From: HyVt-443 sp964544655
Lineage (GTDB): Bacteria > Pseudomonadota > Gammaproteobacteria > Chromatiales > Chromatiaceae
Assembly (NCBI GenBank): GCA_964544655.1
Contig: CAZJCM010000004.1
Coordinates: forward strand, 1-64,000
Length of the DNA stretch: 64,000 nucleotides
Direction: 5' to 3'
How positions within the stretch are numbered: position 1 is the stretch's first letter; each line of letters begins with the position of its first letter. The position numbers and the translations under genes are program-made. Positions 17,570 to 27,184 of the stretch are shown in pieces. The notes under the pieces were generated by a model. That model worked only from the letters and a program-made list of their open reading frames with translations, was not told where the DNA came from and did no database searches.

Positions 17570-18808
17570 GTGCTGAAAATCTTTCACACTGCTGACTGGC
17601 ACCTGGGCCACCGGCTGCATGGGCTGTCACGCCGCTTCGAGCACGAGGCCTTCCTCGACTGGCTGCTGGACCGGCTGCAGGAGGCACGGGCCGACGCCTT
17701 GATCGTGGCCGGCGATATCTTCGATTCCACCAATCCATCCGCTGCCGTGCTGTCCAGGTTTTACCGCTTTCTGCTGCAGGCCAGGCAGCGCATGCCGGCA
17801 CTGACCATGATATTGGTTGGCGGCAATCACGATTCCGCTGCCCGTCTGGAAGCGCCCAATCCTCTGTTGCAGGCGCTGGATGTCCAGCTGATCGGTGCCA
17901 TTACGCGCAACGCAGCGGGGGTGCTGGAGAGCGAACGTCTGATCGTCCCATTGCGCAGCCAGACCGGTGAGGTGGAGGCCTGGTGCGGCGCCATGCCGTT
18001 TCTGCGCAATGGTGATCTGCCGCTGATAACGGAACAGGACGATCCCCTGATTGCAGGGGTGAGGGCTTGCTATGATGCCCTGTTCTCCGAACTGCGTCAG
18101 TGCTGTCAGGAAGGTCAGGCGATGATCGCCACCGGCCATTGCTACATGGTCAATGGCCGGGTTTCCGAGCTGAGTGAGCGGCGCATCCTCGGCGGTAACC
18201 AGCACGCCTTGCCCGCCGATATATTTCCCGACGACATCGCCTATGCTGCGCTGGGGCATCTCCATTTGGCCCAGGCGGTGGATCCGGCGGGGCGCATTCG
18301 TTACAGCGGCTCACCCATTCCACTCTCCTTGGCCGAGGCGGACTATCCCCATCAGGTGTTGCAGCTGGAGATCGAGGGCGGCCAGCTGCGACAGGTGACC
18401 GGCCTGCCGGTACCGCGCAGCGTGGAGATCATACGTATCCCTGCTGATGCCCCGGCCCCTCTGGAGACCGTTTCCCAACAGCTCGATGCCTTTGCGCCAG
18501 ACCCGGAGTTGCCGCTGGAACGCCAGCCGTTGCTGGAGGTGCGGGTGCAACTGGAGCGGCCGGAACCGGATCTGCGCCAACAGATCGAGTCCCGCTGTGC
18601 CGGCAAGGCGGTGCGCCTGCTGCGGGTCAGTTCCCACTATTCCGGACAAGGCGTGGGGCTGGCGGACATGACGCCAGGGCAGCAGCTGGATGAGCTGCAG
18701 CCGGAGCAGGTGTTTCTGCGTTGTTACCAACAGCAGTACGAACAGGAGCCGGATGACCGCCTGCTGGCCTGCTTTCATGAACTGTTGGAACAGACACGGG
18801 CCGGCTGA
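17570..18808 (+). CDS. sbcD: SbcCD nuclease subunit D
   Basis: SbcD is the metallophosphatase subunit of the SbcCD (Mre11-Rad50-like) nuclease, which cuts DNA hairpins and protein-blocked ends. GTG at 17570 is preferred, since AGGG precedes it and the protein then begins LKIFHTADWHLGH; an in-frame TTG at 17510 would add 20 residues inside the repeat element. Metal-site motifs are ADWHLG, VAGDIFDS, GGNHDSAAR and, further on, ATGHCY and GHLHLAQ. The length is 412 residues. It overlaps sbcC by 1 nt (TGATG). Confidence 0.96.
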   Translation: MLKIFHTADWHLGHRLHGLSRRFEHEAFLDWLLDRLQEARADALIVAGDIFDSTNPSAAVLSRFYRFLLQARQRMPALTMILVGGNHDSAARLEAPNPLLQALDVQLIGAITRNAAGVLESERLIVPLRSQTGEVEAWCGAMPFLRNGDLPLITEQDDPLIAGVRACYDALFSELRQCCQEGQAMIATGHCYMVNGRVSELSERRILGGNQHALPADIFPDDIAYAALGHLHLAQAVDPAGRIRYSGSPIPLSLAEADYPHQVLQLEIEGGQLRQVTGLPVPRSVEIIRIPADAPAPLETVSQQLDAFAPDPELPLERQPLLEVRVQLERPEPDLRQQIESRCAGKAVRLLRVSSHYSGQGVGLADMTPGQQLDELQPEQVFLRCYQQQYEQEPDDRLLACFHELLEQTRAG

Positions 18809-21800
18809 TGCGTATCCTTGCCATTCGTGGGAACAACCTGGCCAGCCTGAGCCGACCGTTCGAGCTGGATCTGAATGCCCCGCCGCTGGGCTCCAGCGGA
18901 CTGTTCGTAATCACCGGGCCTACCGGTGCCGGCAAGAGCAGTATCCTGGATGCCCTTTGTCTGGCCCTGTTCGATCGTATGCCACGATTGCCCGGAGGCA
19001 GTGGTGTGGCGGTGGGCAGGGCGGATGAGGGGGAGCAGCTGCGGGTACGCAGTAACGATGTCCGCTCGATACTCTCCCGCGGGGCTGGCAGCGGTTTCGC
19101 AGAGGTTGATTTCCAGGGTGTGGACGGCCACCGTTACCGTGCCCGCTGGGAAGTGCGGCGGGCCTATAACAGACCGGGCGGGCGATTGCAGCAGCAGGAT
19201 GTGACTCTGACCGATCTTGCGGCCAATCAGCGGCTGGGTCATGGCAAGCAGGAGACGCTGCAACTGATCAGCCGCCGCCTGGGATTGACGTTCGAGCAGT
19301 TTCGTCGCTCGGTTCTGTTGGCCCAGGGTGATTTTGCCGCCTTTCTCAAGGCGAAGGGTGACGAGCGCTCAAGCCTTCTTGAGCGCATCACCGGCAGCGA
19401 GATCTACAGTGAACTCTCCATCGCAGCTCACCGCCGGGCCAGTGATGAGCAGCTGCAACTGCAGCAGCTGGAACAACGGCTGCAAGAGAACCCGCCGCTG
19501 GAGGCGTCCGCCAGGGAGGAGTTACAGCATCAGCTGCAGCAGTTGGATGCTGAGATCCAAGACCTGAAACAGCAGCTCGAAGCGCTGCAGCGGCAGGTGC
19601 AGTGGTACTCCCACCACGCATCGTTGCAGCAGGCATGGCAACAGGCCAATGCATCCCATCGGGAGGCCTTGCAGGCATGGGAGGAGGCGTCCGGGCGGCG
19701 TGATCTGTTGCAACGGGTGGAACGGGTGCAGCCGCTGCGCAGCTTGCTGGATGCCGCCAACCGTTGCCAATTGGAGGTGACTGACGCCCGGCAGAACCTG
19801 CAGGAGTCGCAACGACGCTTACAAAGTGCGATCGACAAGGAGGCGGCGACGCAGCGGGAGGTGACGCAGGCGGCTGCCGCCTTGCAGCAGGCGGAAAAAG
19901 CGCTCGAAGCGGCGCGGCCGTTGTTGGCCCGTGGTCGCCAACTCGACAGTGCCATGGATTCAGCGCAGCAGCGGATCACCCTGATGGCGTCGGAGCTGGC
20001 GCAGTTGGAGCAGGCCGCCAGGGAGATTGCCGACCAGATACGCCGCCGGGAAGAGACGCGCGCAGAATCACTGCGGCTGCAACAGGAGGCGGATGATTGG
20101 CTGCAGCGGCAGGCATTTCTTGCACCCGTGGCGCAACAATGGGCGCGGTGGCAGGCGCTGTTGCAACAGCTGTTGGCGCTGCAGCGGGAGGCATCGCTGT
20201 TACAGGAGAGGGAAAAAGCGGTTGCAGAGCGCCTTACCCGGGGACAGCAGCGGCTACAGCAGTATCAACGGCAGCAGGACCGGCTGACTGAGCAGCTGCA
20301 GGATCTGCAGCAGGAGATGGGTCGGCTCGAGGCGGCGGTAGCGGCCTGTCCGCTGGATGAGTTGTCGGTCAGACGCAGTGAGCTGACAGCGCAGCATGAG
20401 ACACTGCGTGTGGCCCATGACTGCTGGCAGCAGGCGGACCAGGTCCGGCAGCAGCTGGCCGGAGAACGGGCAGATGCGTTGCGGGCCGGCCAGGCGCGGG
20501 ACCAGGCACGGGAGCGGCTGCAGATTCTGACCCGGGAGCGCGGGGAACTGGAGGCGGCGCTGGATGAAGCGCGGCGGGCGCTGGATCTGGCGCTGCTGAC
20601 CCAAAGTGAACATGCGGAGCATCTGCGTGCGGCGCTGCAGGCAGGCGAGCACTGTCCGGTCTGCGGTGCCACGGAGCATCCCTGGGCATCTGCAGATGGC
20701 CTGCTGACCCGGCAGCTGGCCCAGCAGCGGCAGCGGGTTGCGGAACTGGAACGGGAGCGGACCCGCATCGTCGCCGAGTCCTCGGTGCAGGAGGAGCGTG
20801 AGCAGCAGGCCCTTGCCCGGATCGAGCAGGCGGAACGGCGGATTGAGCTGGCTGAGCAGTCTCTCCAGCGGTTGCAGCGGACGTGGGTGGCGGGAATGCC
20901 GCCGGGATTCACTGCTGACGGGCTCAATGCGGCAACCACAGGCCAGCAGCTGGTGCAGGCGATGGCGCTGTCCCAGACATCGCTGGAGCAGGTGCTGGAG
21001 AAGGAACGGTCGGCACATCGTCTGCGTAAACGCTTGGATGAGATGCGCGGTGACTGGAGCACGCTGCAGCAGGAAGAGAAGCAGCTTGCCGCCGGGCAGG
21101 CAGCCTTGACGCTGGAGCTCCAGGAGTGGGGCGCGGAACAGGTTGGGGCGACGCAGCGGATGGCGGCGATACGAGATGAGCAGGCGGGGATTCACCTACA
21201 GTTGGATGAAGCGCTGCATGGCGTCAGCGGGTGGCGCCGCCGGATGGAACAGGACGGTGCCGGGTTTCTGCAATGGCTGGCCGGGCAGCTGGCGCAGTGG
21301 GATGAGCGTCAGGCTGCGCTGCAGCGGGTGACGGAATCCCTGGCCGGGGATGAGCGGGAGCTGGCGATTCAGCAACGGGTGTTGCAGGAGCGGCAGCAGG
21401 CGGTCGAAGCGCAGCAACGACACTTGCGTTCAGAGCGGGAACAGCTGGCCGGACTGGAAGCGGAGCGGTCGGAAATATTTGCCGGCCAGGGCATGGACGT
21501 CGTGGAGACGAGGTTGAACGATACGCTGGCATCGGCGCGCGTGGCGCTGGAGGAAGCACAACGCCACCTCTCCGGGGCCGCTGGTGAGCGCGCCGAGGCG
21601 GCACAGATGGAGCAGCACTGGTCCCGGCAACGGCAGCAGTGTGCTGAACGGCTCGAGTTGGCCAATACCCATCTGGAGCAGGCGTTGCGCAGCCAGGGAC
21701 TGACGCGGGAAGCGCTGCAACGGCTGCTGCGACATGATGCCGGCTGGCTGCAACAGGAGAAGGCGTCATTGGATGAGCTGAAAATCACCCTGGAGCGTCA

Positions 21801-22539
21801 TGCCAGCACATTGCAGGCCCGTGCCACCGACCTGGCGCAGCAGGAGAAGATGCAACCGGCCGAGACACTGGAACAGTTGCAGATTCAGCAAGATGAGGCC
21901 AGGTCTTTGCTGGATGAACGCCTGACTCTGCGTGCTGAGTGTCAGGCGGCCCTGCGCGAGGACACGGCCCGCCGTGCCCGGGCTCAGGAACTGCAGCAGG
22001 CGTTCACGGAACAGCGGGAGCGCTGGCACAGCTGGGCCGGCCTGGACAGCCTGATCGGATCTCACGATGGCAGGAAATTCCGTACCTTTGCCCAGGGGCT
22101 TACCCTGGACACCCTGCTGGCCCAGGCCAACCACCATTTGCAGGAACTGGCCCCCCGTTATCTGTTGCAGCGGGTGCCGGGCAGTGATCTCGAACTACAG
22201 GTGGTGGATCGTGACATGGGTGACGAGGTGCGCAGCGTGCACAGTCTCTCCGGCGGCGAGAGCTTTCTGCTCTCTCTCGCCCTGGCCCTTGGGTTGGCTT
22301 CTATCAGCGGTGGTAGCACCCGGGTGGAGTCCCTGTTCATCGATGAGGGCTTCGGCAGTCTGGATCAGGAGACTCTGGATATCACCATTTCTAGCCTGGA
22401 CACGTTGCAGTCCCTGGGGCGGCAGGTCGGCATCATCTCCCACCTCAGTGCGCTGGTGGAACGGGTTGGCGTCCGGGTGGAGGTGCAGAAGCTGGGCGAA
22501 GGCCGCAGCCGCGTGCAGGTGATGGGCGTGGCGGGCTAA
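18808..22539 (+). CDS. sbcC: SbcCD nuclease subunit C (SMC-like ATPase)
   Basis: SbcC is the Rad50-like ATPase of the SbcCD complex. It has 1243 residues, longer than the about 1050 of E. coli, mainly through long Gln/Glu/Arg-rich coiled coils. The N-terminal half-ATPase has Walker A in GPTGAGKSSI. The coiled coil is broken near residue 615 by the zinc hook CPVCG. The C-terminal half has the signature SLSGGESFL and the Walker B stretch SLFIDEGFGSLD. It forms a two-gene operon with sbcD. The hairpin-cleaving activity is interesting beside the palindromic element just upstream, but that link is only a remark. Confidence 0.97.
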   Translation: MRILAIRGNNLASLSRPFELDLNAPPLGSSGLFVITGPTGAGKSSILDALCLALFDRMPRLPGGSGVAVGRADEGEQLRVRSNDVRSILSRGAGSGFAEVDFQGVDGHRYRARWEVRRAYNRPGGRLQQQDVTLTDLAANQRLGHGKQETLQLISRRLGLTFEQFRRSVLLAQGDFAAFLKAKGDERSSLLERITGSEIYSELSIAAHRRASDEQLQLQQLEQRLQENPPLEASAREELQHQLQQLDAEIQDLKQQLEALQRQVQWYSHHASLQQAWQQANASHREALQAWEEASGRRDLLQRVERVQPLRSLLDAANRCQLEVTDARQNLQESQRRLQSAIDKEAATQREVTQAAAALQQAEKALEAARPLLARGRQLDSAMDSAQQRITLMASELAQLEQAAREIADQIRRREETRAESLRLQQEADDWLQRQAFLAPVAQQWARWQALLQQLLALQREASLLQEREKAVAERLTRGQQRLQQYQRQQDRLTEQLQDLQQEMGRLEAAVAACPLDELSVRRSELTAQHETLRVAHDCWQQADQVRQQLAGERADALRAGQARDQARERLQILTRERGELEAALDEARRALDLALLTQSEHAEHLRAALQAGEHCPVCGATEHPWASADGLLTRQLAQQRQRVAELERERTRIVAESSVQEEREQQALARIEQAERRIELAEQSLQRLQRTWVAGMPPGFTADGLNAATTGQQLVQAMALSQTSLEQVLEKERSAHRLRKRLDEMRGDWSTLQQEEKQLAAGQAALTLELQEWGAEQVGATQRMAAIRDEQAGIHLQLDEALHGVSGWRRRMEQDGAGFLQWLAGQLAQWDERQAALQRVTESLAGDERELAIQQRVLQERQQAVEAQQRHLRSEREQLAGLEAERSEIFAGQGMDVVETRLNDTLASARVALEEAQRHLSGAAGERAEAAQMEQHWSRQRQQCAERLELANTHLEQALRSQGLTREALQRLLRHDAGWLQQEKASLDELKITLERHASTLQARATDLAQQEKMQPAETLEQLQIQQDEARSLLDERLTLRAECQAALREDTARRARAQELQQAFTEQRERWHSWAGLDSLIGSHDGRKFRTFAQGLTLDTLLAQANHHLQELAPRYLLQRVPGSDLELQVVDRDMGDEVRSVHSLSGGESFLLSLALALGLASISGGSTRVESLFIDEGFGSLDQETLDITISSLDTLQSLGRQVGIISHLSALVERVGVRVEVQKLGEGRSRVQVMGVAG

Positions 22540-22588
22540 CGGGGCACCATGAAGTCAGAAGGAGGCGCCGCCGCGTCCTGCCTGGTGC

Positions 22589-24214
22589 TCACTCAGGCGG
22601 TACGGATCCCGGATCGAAGCTGTCCGGCACTAGGATGGTTGGCTGGCGTTGGAAGCGATCGTCCCGTTGCGGGAAATCGATGGTGTAGTGCAGACCGCGG
22701 CTCTCCTTGCGGTGCTGAGCAGAACGAATGATCAGATTCGCCACATCCACCAGGTTGCGCAATTCCAACAGATCGTTGGTGACGCGGAAGTTGCTGTAAT
22801 ATTCGCGGATCTCCTGCTTCAGCAGCTCGATGCGGCGGCGCGCCCGCTCCAGCCGCTTGTTGCTGCGCACGATGCCCACGTAATCCCACATGAAATGGCG
22901 TAGCTCATCCCAGTTGTGGGATACCACCACCTCTTCATCGGAATCCGTGACCCGGCTCTCGTCCCAATGGGTGGCCGGTTCCGGTTCAGGTGTATGCGGC
23001 AATACGCGACTGATCTCGGCAGCTGCCTGCTGGGCGAATACCAGACACTCGAGCAGTGAGTTGCTGGCCATGCGGTTGGCGCCATGGAGTCCGGTATATG
23101 CTGTCTCGCCGACGGCGAAAAGGTTGGGAATGTCGGTGCGGGCCCGGTGATCGGTCAGGATGCCGCCACAGGTGTAGTGGGCAGCGGGAACGACCGGTAT
23201 CGGCTCCCGGGTGATGTCGATGCCGAACTCCAGGCATTTTTCGTGGATGGTGGGGAAGTGTTCGCGGATGAAATCGGCCGGCTTGTGGCTGATGTCGAGG
23301 AACACGCAGTCGGCGCCCAGCCGCTTCATCTCATGGTCGATGGCGCGTGCCACGATGTCCCGTGGGGCCAGTTCGGCGCGGGGATCGAAGTTGGGCATGA
23401 AGCGGGTACCGTCGGGCAACAGCAAACGTCCCCCTTCACCGCGCAGTGCCTCTGTGATGAGAAAGGATTTGGCATGGGGATGGAACAGGCAGGTGGGGTG
23501 AAACTGGATGAATTCCATGTTCGCCACCCTCGCGCCCGCCCGCCATGCCATGGCGATGCCGTCACCGGTGGAGACGTCCGGATTGCTGGTATACAGGTAG
23601 ACCTTGCTGGCGCCGCCGGTGGCCAGCACCGTGAAGCGGGCCTGGAAGGTCTCCACGTGCCGGCTCTGCCGGTTCAGGACATAAGCCCCGCGGCAGTACT
23701 TTTTCCCGCTTTCAGGGCGCCTTCCCATGATCAGGTCCACTGCGTTGTGCTGCTCGAACACCTGGACGTGAGGCAGCGCCAGTACCCGTTGCTCCAGCGT
23801 GGTCTCCAGTTCCCGTCCGGTGGCATCGGCGGCATGGATCACCCGGCGGTGGGAGTGCCCGCCTTCACGCGTCAGGTGATAACCATTGCTCGGCGGTCTG
23901 TCCTGGGTGAAAGAGACACCTTCCTGTAACAGCCAGTGGATGTTTTCCGGACCCTGTTTGACCACCAGGCTGACGGTCTCTTCATCACATAGCCCGGCGC
24001 CGGCATTGAGGGTGTCATCGATATGAGAGTCTGTGGAGTCGTCGGCGTCCAGGACCGCTGAAATACCGCCCTGGGCGTAGAAGGTGTTGCCTTCTGTGAG
24101 TGGCCCCTTGGCGATCATGCCGATGTTCAATGAGGCGGGCAGGCGCAAAGCCAGGCTGAGGCCGGCGGCTCCGCTGCCAATAATCAAAACATCGAACAGA
24201 TGGCCATTGTTCAT
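22589..24214 (-). CDS. nadB: L-aspartate oxidase
   Basis: NadB oxidises L-aspartate to iminoaspartate with FAD, the first step of NAD synthesis. The length is 541 residues. The FAD-binding motif is IIGSGAAGLSLALRLP at the N-terminus. The active-site region TREGGHSHRRVIHAADATG and the later HYTCGGILTD and GLHGANRMASNSLLE are typical of aspartate oxidase and separate it from succinate dehydrogenase. It is convergent with sbcC and divergent from rpoE, the order seen in Pseudomonas near algU. Confidence 0.96.
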   Translation of the reverse strand: MNNGHLFDVLIIGSGAAGLSLALRLPASLNIGMIAKGPLTEGNTFYAQGGISAVLDADDSTDSHIDDTLNAGAGLCDEETVSLVVKQGPENIHWLLQEGVSFTQDRPPSNGYHLTREGGHSHRRVIHAADATGRELETTLEQRVLALPHVQVFEQHNAVDLIMGRRPESGKKYCRGAYVLNRQSRHVETFQARFTVLATGGASKVYLYTSNPDVSTGDGIAMAWRAGARVANMEFIQFHPTCLFHPHAKSFLITEALRGEGGRLLLPDGTRFMPNFDPRAELAPRDIVARAIDHEMKRLGADCVFLDISHKPADFIREHFPTIHEKCLEFGIDITREPIPVVPAAHYTCGGILTDHRARTDIPNLFAVGETAYTGLHGANRMASNSLLECLVFAQQAAAEISRVLPHTPEPEPATHWDESRVTDSDEEVVVSHNWDELRHFMWDYVGIVRSNKRLERARRRIELLKQEIREYYSNFRVTNDLLELRNLVDVANLIIRSAQHRKESRGLHYTIDFPQRDDRFQRQPTILVPDSFDPGSVPPE

Positions 24215-24369
24215 CGTACTTCCTGGATTTGCCGACAGCCGGGCAAGCAGTCATAATCCAGTGCAGTTACACCGGCGCCAGCCAAGCCTGTCATGTAAGG
24301 GAATCTACCGATCCCTGAATCCTAGCCCATTTTAGAGACGGCGAGAACAGAAAAAGTCGTGAAGTTTGA

Positions 24370-24396
24370 GAACTTATCCATTAGCGAAGGGTCAAT
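24370..24396 (+). promoter_or_regulatory. possible sigma-E type promoter before rpoE
   Basis: GAACTT (24370-24375) matches the -35 core of RpoE/AlgU promoters, and TCAAT starts 16 nt later at 24392, a partial match to the -10 TCnnA. RpoE operons are commonly autoregulated from such a site. The -10 is imperfect, so this is tentative. Confidence 0.4.
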
Positions 24397-24444
24397 CAGA
24401 GTGTACCGGAAAGGGCGCTTGCCACAATCAGGGGGAATGCCTGG

Positions 24445-25023
24445 ATGGGCGAGCGGGAAGTAGACCAGGAGTTGGTGTCCCGGGTGCAGCGGGGCGACAA
24501 GAAGGCGTTCGATCTACTGGTGCTCAAATATCAGCAGAAGGTCGCCAACTTGGTCTCACGCTATGTTCGTGATCAGAGTGAAACACTGGACGTGACCCAG
24601 GAAGCCTTCATCAAAGCCTATCGCGCATTGCCCAATTTCCGTGGCGAGAGTGCCTTCTATACCTGGTTGTATCGAATCGCCATCAACACCGCAAAAAACT
24701 TTCTCGTCGCCCAGGGGCGGCGGCCGCCGGGATCGGACGTGGATGCGGAGACGGCTGAGCAGCTGGATGTGGGTACCCGCCTGAAAGAGCATGCCACTCC
24801 GGAGAGCCATCTCCTCACCGATGAGTTGGCGGAGACGGTGCGCCAGGCGATGGACGATCTGCCGGAGGATCTGCGCACCGCCATCACACTGCGTGAACTG
24901 GAGGGTTTGAGCTATGAGGAGATCGCCAGGGCGATGGACTGTCCGGTCGGTACGGTTCGCTCTCGGATTTTTCGTGCGCGGGCCGCGATCGATAACAAGA
25001 TAAGACCGTTGCTGGAGTCTTGA
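24445..25023 (+). CDS. rpoE: RNA polymerase sigma factor RpoE (AlgU-type)
   Basis: This envelope-stress ECF sigma factor has 192 residues and starts at ATG 24445 after a GGGGGAA stretch. Region 2 includes AFDLLVLKYQQKVANLVSRY and DVTQEAFIKAYRALPNFRGE. Region 4 includes LPEDLRTAITLRELEGLSYE and GTVRSRIFRARAAID. It is followed by genes for its anti-sigma factor RseA, the RseB sensor, RseC and a DegP-type protease, which together form the standard envelope-stress circuit. Confidence 0.97.
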   Translation: MGEREVDQELVSRVQRGDKKAFDLLVLKYQQKVANLVSRYVRDQSETLDVTQEAFIKAYRALPNFRGESAFYTWLYRIAINTAKNFLVAQGRRPPGSDVDAETAEQLDVGTRLKEHATPESHLLTDELAETVRQAMDDLPEDLRTAITLRELEGLSYEEIARAMDCPVGTVRSRIFRARAAIDNKIRPLLES

Positions 25024-25086
25024 CGATCCTCGGATGAGCTGAATGGTTATGCAAAATGTATCAATCCAATTATATCGGGTGTCGCA

Positions 25087-25701
25087 ATGAACAATGAGAT
25101 CAGACAACGAATCTCCACTTTTCTGGATGATGAGCTGGAATCGGTGGACGTAGACCGCTTGTTGGATGCCATTGAGCAGGGCGATGAGTTGCGAGACACC
25201 TGGGGTTGCTATCACCTGATCGGAGACGTCATCCGTGGCGAAGGGATCAGGATCTCTGCCAGGGACGTGGCGGATAACGTGCGCCAACAGTTGGAATCGG
25301 AACCGGCCATCATCTCTGCACCACGCCGTTCCCGGTTCCATGTCAAATCCAACCACTGGGTACGCCCGACGGCGGGAGTCGCCCTTGCCGCCTCGGTGGC
25401 TGCCCTGGCGGTGCTGACCATTCCCCGTCTGACTGCTATTTCACCCGATTCGACCTCCCCCTCACCACAGATCGCCAGCGCATCGGCCGAGCACGATCCG
25501 GCACCAATGCAACTGGCTGCTGCACAGGCGCCGGCCCGGCCCGACAGTGGCGGGACCCGCTGGGTGGATATGAGCCGTCCCAGGGTCGAGTCCCGTCTCA
25601 ATCGTTATCTGGTGACCCACAACGAATACGCCTCAGTCGGCGCCGTCAATGGGGTGCTGCCTTATGCCACTTTTGTCAGTTACGATACCGGCAGACCATG
25701 A
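25087..25701 (+). CDS. rseA: anti-sigma-E factor RseA (MucA-type)
   Basis: RseA holds RpoE inactive at the inner membrane until it is cut by proteases. It has 204 residues. The N-terminal sigma-binding part contains RISTFLDDELESVDVDRLLD and WGCYHLIGDVIRG. A single membrane segment (PTAGVALAASVAALAVLTIP) lies near residues 94-113. The periplasmic part ends with NEYASVGAVNGVLPYATFVS, which fits the C-terminal RseB-binding region. It overlaps rseB by 4 nt. Confidence 0.94.
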   Translation: MNNEIRQRISTFLDDELESVDVDRLLDAIEQGDELRDTWGCYHLIGDVIRGEGIRISARDVADNVRQQLESEPAIISAPRRSRFHVKSNHWVRPTAGVALAASVAALAVLTIPRLTAISPDSTSPSPQIASASAEHDPAPMQLAAAQAPARPDSGGTRWVDMSRPRVESRLNRYLVTHNEYASVGAVNGVLPYATFVSYDTGRP

Positions 25702-26684
25702 GTAAAGTGATGCTGCTTTACAGAGGGCTGGTAGTCGTTGCCCTGCTTGGGGGTCAGGCCTGTGTTGTTGCCGCTGAGGCAGATGATCAGGTGCGGGGCT
25801 GGTTCGAGAAGATGACCCAGGCCGTCCATAACTTGAATTACCAGGGCACTTTCATCTATCTGCATGACAATCAGCTGGAGTCCATGCAGGTAACCCATGT
25901 CACGGATGAAGATGGGGAGAGGGAGCGGTTGATCTCCCTCAATGGCGCGGCAAGGGAGGTGGTCAGGGATAGTGCTTCCGTAACCTGCGTGGCGCCGGAT
26001 ATGCGTTCCGTATCCATAGGCAGAAGAGCGGTTGGGGACAGCTTTCGTGCTGCCTTTTCACTGGACGTGGATGCCCTGTCAAGCAACTATGAATTTCGTC
26101 TGCTCGATACGACACGCATAGCCGGCCGTCCGGTGCAGGGGGTGGCGATTCTGCCCAAGGACCGCTTCCGCTATGGCTATCGGCTCTATCTGGATCGGGA
26201 TAACGGCCTACCACTGAAGACCGAGATGCTTAATGACAGTGCAAGACCCGTGTCCCAGGTGATGTTTACCTCACTGCAACTGAACCCGGATACGGATGTG
26301 TTGCTGCCCGGTGCATTGGAGGGCAGTGAGGGTTATCAATGGGAACAGCAACCGCCGATGCAGGTGATGCACCAGAGCAGTCGGCATGATTGGGATTTCA
26401 ATGGATTGCCTCCCGGTTTTCATGTGGTGCTGCATGCGCGGCGCCCCCCGGTCCAGGGCAGCGGTGCCCCAGTGGATCATTTCGTGCTTTCCGATGGGCT
26501 CGCTTCCGTATCCGTCTATGTGGAGCGGCTGGACAAGGATGGCGCATGGCAGGGTGCGACCCGGATGGGGGCAGTCAATGCTTTTGGCCGTATGCTGAAT
26601 GGCTATCAGATCACCGTGGTGGGCAGTGTGCCCGCCATGACGGTGGAGAGTGTGGCCAAGGCGCTGTATCGGGTGAAGTCGTGA
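25698..26684 (+). CDS. rseB: sigma-E regulatory protein RseB (MucB-type)
   Basis: RseB is a periplasmic lipid- and LPS-sensing protein that shields RseA from cleavage. It has 328 residues with a signal peptide (LLYRGLVVVALLGGQACVVA, cut near AEADD). The MucB/RseB fold is shown by NLNYQGTFIYLHDNQLESMQ, GRRAVGDSFRAAFSLD and, in the C-terminal domain, LPPGFHVVLHARRP and VSVYVERLD. Both ends overlap neighbours by 4 nt, so it is coupled to rseA and rseC. Confidence 0.95.
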   Translation: MSKVMLLYRGLVVVALLGGQACVVAAEADDQVRGWFEKMTQAVHNLNYQGTFIYLHDNQLESMQVTHVTDEDGERERLISLNGAAREVVRDSASVTCVAPDMRSVSIGRRAVGDSFRAAFSLDVDALSSNYEFRLLDTTRIAGRPVQGVAILPKDRFRYGYRLYLDRDNGLPLKTEMLNDSARPVSQVMFTSLQLNPDTDVLLPGALEGSEGYQWEQQPPMQVMHQSSRHDWDFNGLPPGFHVVLHARRPPVQGSGAPVDHFVLSDGLASVSVYVERLDKDGAWQGATRMGAVNAFGRMLNGYQITVVGSVPAMTVESVAKALYRVKS

Positions 26685-27184
26685 TCGAGGAGAGAGGTCT
26701 GGTCATCGCCGCCGGCAGTGATGGCTTTGCCCAGGTCGAGACCCAGCGCTCCAGCGCCTGTGGCAGTTGCGAGGGGAAGGCGGTGTGTGGAACATCAGCG
26801 TTGTCGAAGCTGTTCGGTGCGCGCCGTTCTTCTGTGCAGGCCCTGAATCCCATCGGCGCGCGACCCGGAGAGCAGGTCGTCATCGGCCTGCATGAGGGGG
26901 CCATGACCCGGGCCTCTTTCGCCTTCTATATCGTACCCTTACTGTCACTGTTCCTGTTTGCGGTCATGGGTGAATGGGTCGGAACACGGCTGGCCATTGC
27001 ATCCACGGAGCCGGCAGCGGTAGCGGGTGGCGTGTTGGGGTTGCTGCTGGGACTCGGCTGGGTGCGCCGCTATGCGGAAAGCATTCGTCATGATCGGCGT
27101 TATCAGGCTGTCGTCCTGCGCCGATCTCCAACTATCAGCGCTGATGTCGGAGTCAGCGTCGATTTTGAACATCACCGGATATGA
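26681..27184 (+). CDS. rseC: sigma-E positive regulator RseC (MucC-type)
   Basis: A GTG start at 26681 overlaps the rseB stop and gives 167 residues. The N-terminus has the RseC cysteine cluster ACGSCEGKAVCG, preceded by GLVIAAGSDGFAQVE. Two membrane segments follow (SFAFYIVPLLSLFLFAVMGE and AAVAGGVLGLLLGLGW), ending in a basic tail. RseC/MucC proteins modulate sigma-E, and homologues such as RsxC-linked forms reduce SoxR; the exact role is unsettled. The stop overlaps the degP start by 4 nt. Confidence 0.9.
   Translation: MIEERGLVIAAGSDGFAQVETQRSSACGSCEGKAVCGTSALSKLFGARRSSVQALNPIGARPGEQVVIGLHEGAMTRASFAFYIVPLLSLFLFAVMGEWVGTRLAIASTEPAAVAGGVLGLLLGLGWVRRYAESIRHDRRYQAVVLRRSPTISADVGVSVDFEHHRI

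Noticed and set aside
20254..21195. 313-codon frame on the minus strand inside sbcC
   Set aside because: Shadow of the coiled-coil region, which has few stops on the other strand.
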